A stretch of DNA of 5,056 nucleotides, taken from positions 1 to 5,056 of the forward strand of contig JABEVM010000206.1 of NCBI GenBank assembly GCA_013041585.1. Reading direction: 5' to 3'. Positions 5,042-5,056 of this stretch are shown piece by piece. The DNA comes from Chlamydiota bacterium. Lineage in GTDB: Bacteria > Chlamydiota > Chlamydiia > Chlamydiales > Rhabdochlamydiaceae. The translations under genes were made by a program, and so were the position numbers. The notes beneath the pieces are model-generated. The model searched no databases. It had not been told where the DNA came from and saw only the letters and a list, made by a program, of their open reading frames with translations. How positions within the stretch are numbered: the stretch's first letter is position 1; each line of letters begins with the position of its first letter.

Positions 5042-5056
5042 CCACCTTCCTAAATG

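Larger units (their letters stand above)
4841..5056. other. AT-rich downstream spacer
   Basis: After the glpD stop no plus-strand gene is recognised. The stretch contains the weak hairpin at 4879-4902, a possible 21-codon minus-strand ORF (4881-4946), an A6-G-T7 tract (4996-5009) and a perfect inverted repeat (5022-5041). An ATG occupies the last three bases of the window. It has no Shine-Dalgarno sequence in front of it, so it cannot be called a gene start. Confidence 0.5.

Noticed and set aside
1..5056. CRISPR array, tRNA, rRNA, toxin-antitoxin or defence system
   Set aside because: I found no regularly spaced repeats, no tRNA-like cloverleaf and no rRNA segments. All large reading frames are explained by the four operon genes and the transposase tail.

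Overview
This window looks like bacterial chromosome of moderately low GC, with AT-rich spacers, leaderless-looking soluble proteins and tightly packed genes. The proteins do not fix the taxon. The glycerol-3-phosphate dehydrogenase is of the mitochondrial-like type, and the codon use and AT content would fit a chlamydia-related or other host-associated Gram-negative bacterium. That assignment is a weak inference; only a database search could settle it.

Layout. Bases 1-90 are the last 29 codons of an IS30-family transposase, so the window begins inside an insertion sequence whose right end probably lies near base 98. Bases 99-495 are an AT-rich spacer with no convincing gene. They contain a good Rho-independent terminator (341-388) with no identifiable gene in front of it, followed by a sigma70-like promoter (427-455). 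That promoter is well placed to drive a compact four-gene plus-strand operon. In order, the operon encodes a phosphoribosyltransferase-domain protein (496-1146), a small Ser-nucleophile alpha/beta hydrolase (1143-1790), glycerol kinase glpK (1797-3293) and FAD-dependent glycerol-3-phosphate dehydrogenase glpD (3290-4840). Junctions one and three are 4-bp ATGA overlaps, and the middle one is a 6-bp gap. Each of the three downstream genes has a visible Shine-Dalgarno sequence, so translational coupling is likely. Bases 4841-5056 are a non-coding or weakly coding tail. They hold a weak hairpin, a possible 21-codon minus-strand ORF with a good ribosome binding site, an A/T tract and a perfect 8-bp inverted repeat.

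How the genes work together. GlpK phosphorylates glycerol to sn-glycerol 3-phosphate. GlpD oxidises this to dihydroxyacetone phosphate and passes electrons to quinone. Together they form the standard aerobic route of glycerol into lower glycolysis and the respiratory chain. No glycerol facilitator (glpF) or repressor (glpR) is visible in the window. The phosphoribosyltransferase/hydrolase pair is a recurrent bacterial gene pair of unknown function. Its apparent co-transcription and coupling with glpKD is the most interesting point here. I did not see a clearly novel system such as a defence island, CRISPR array or retron.
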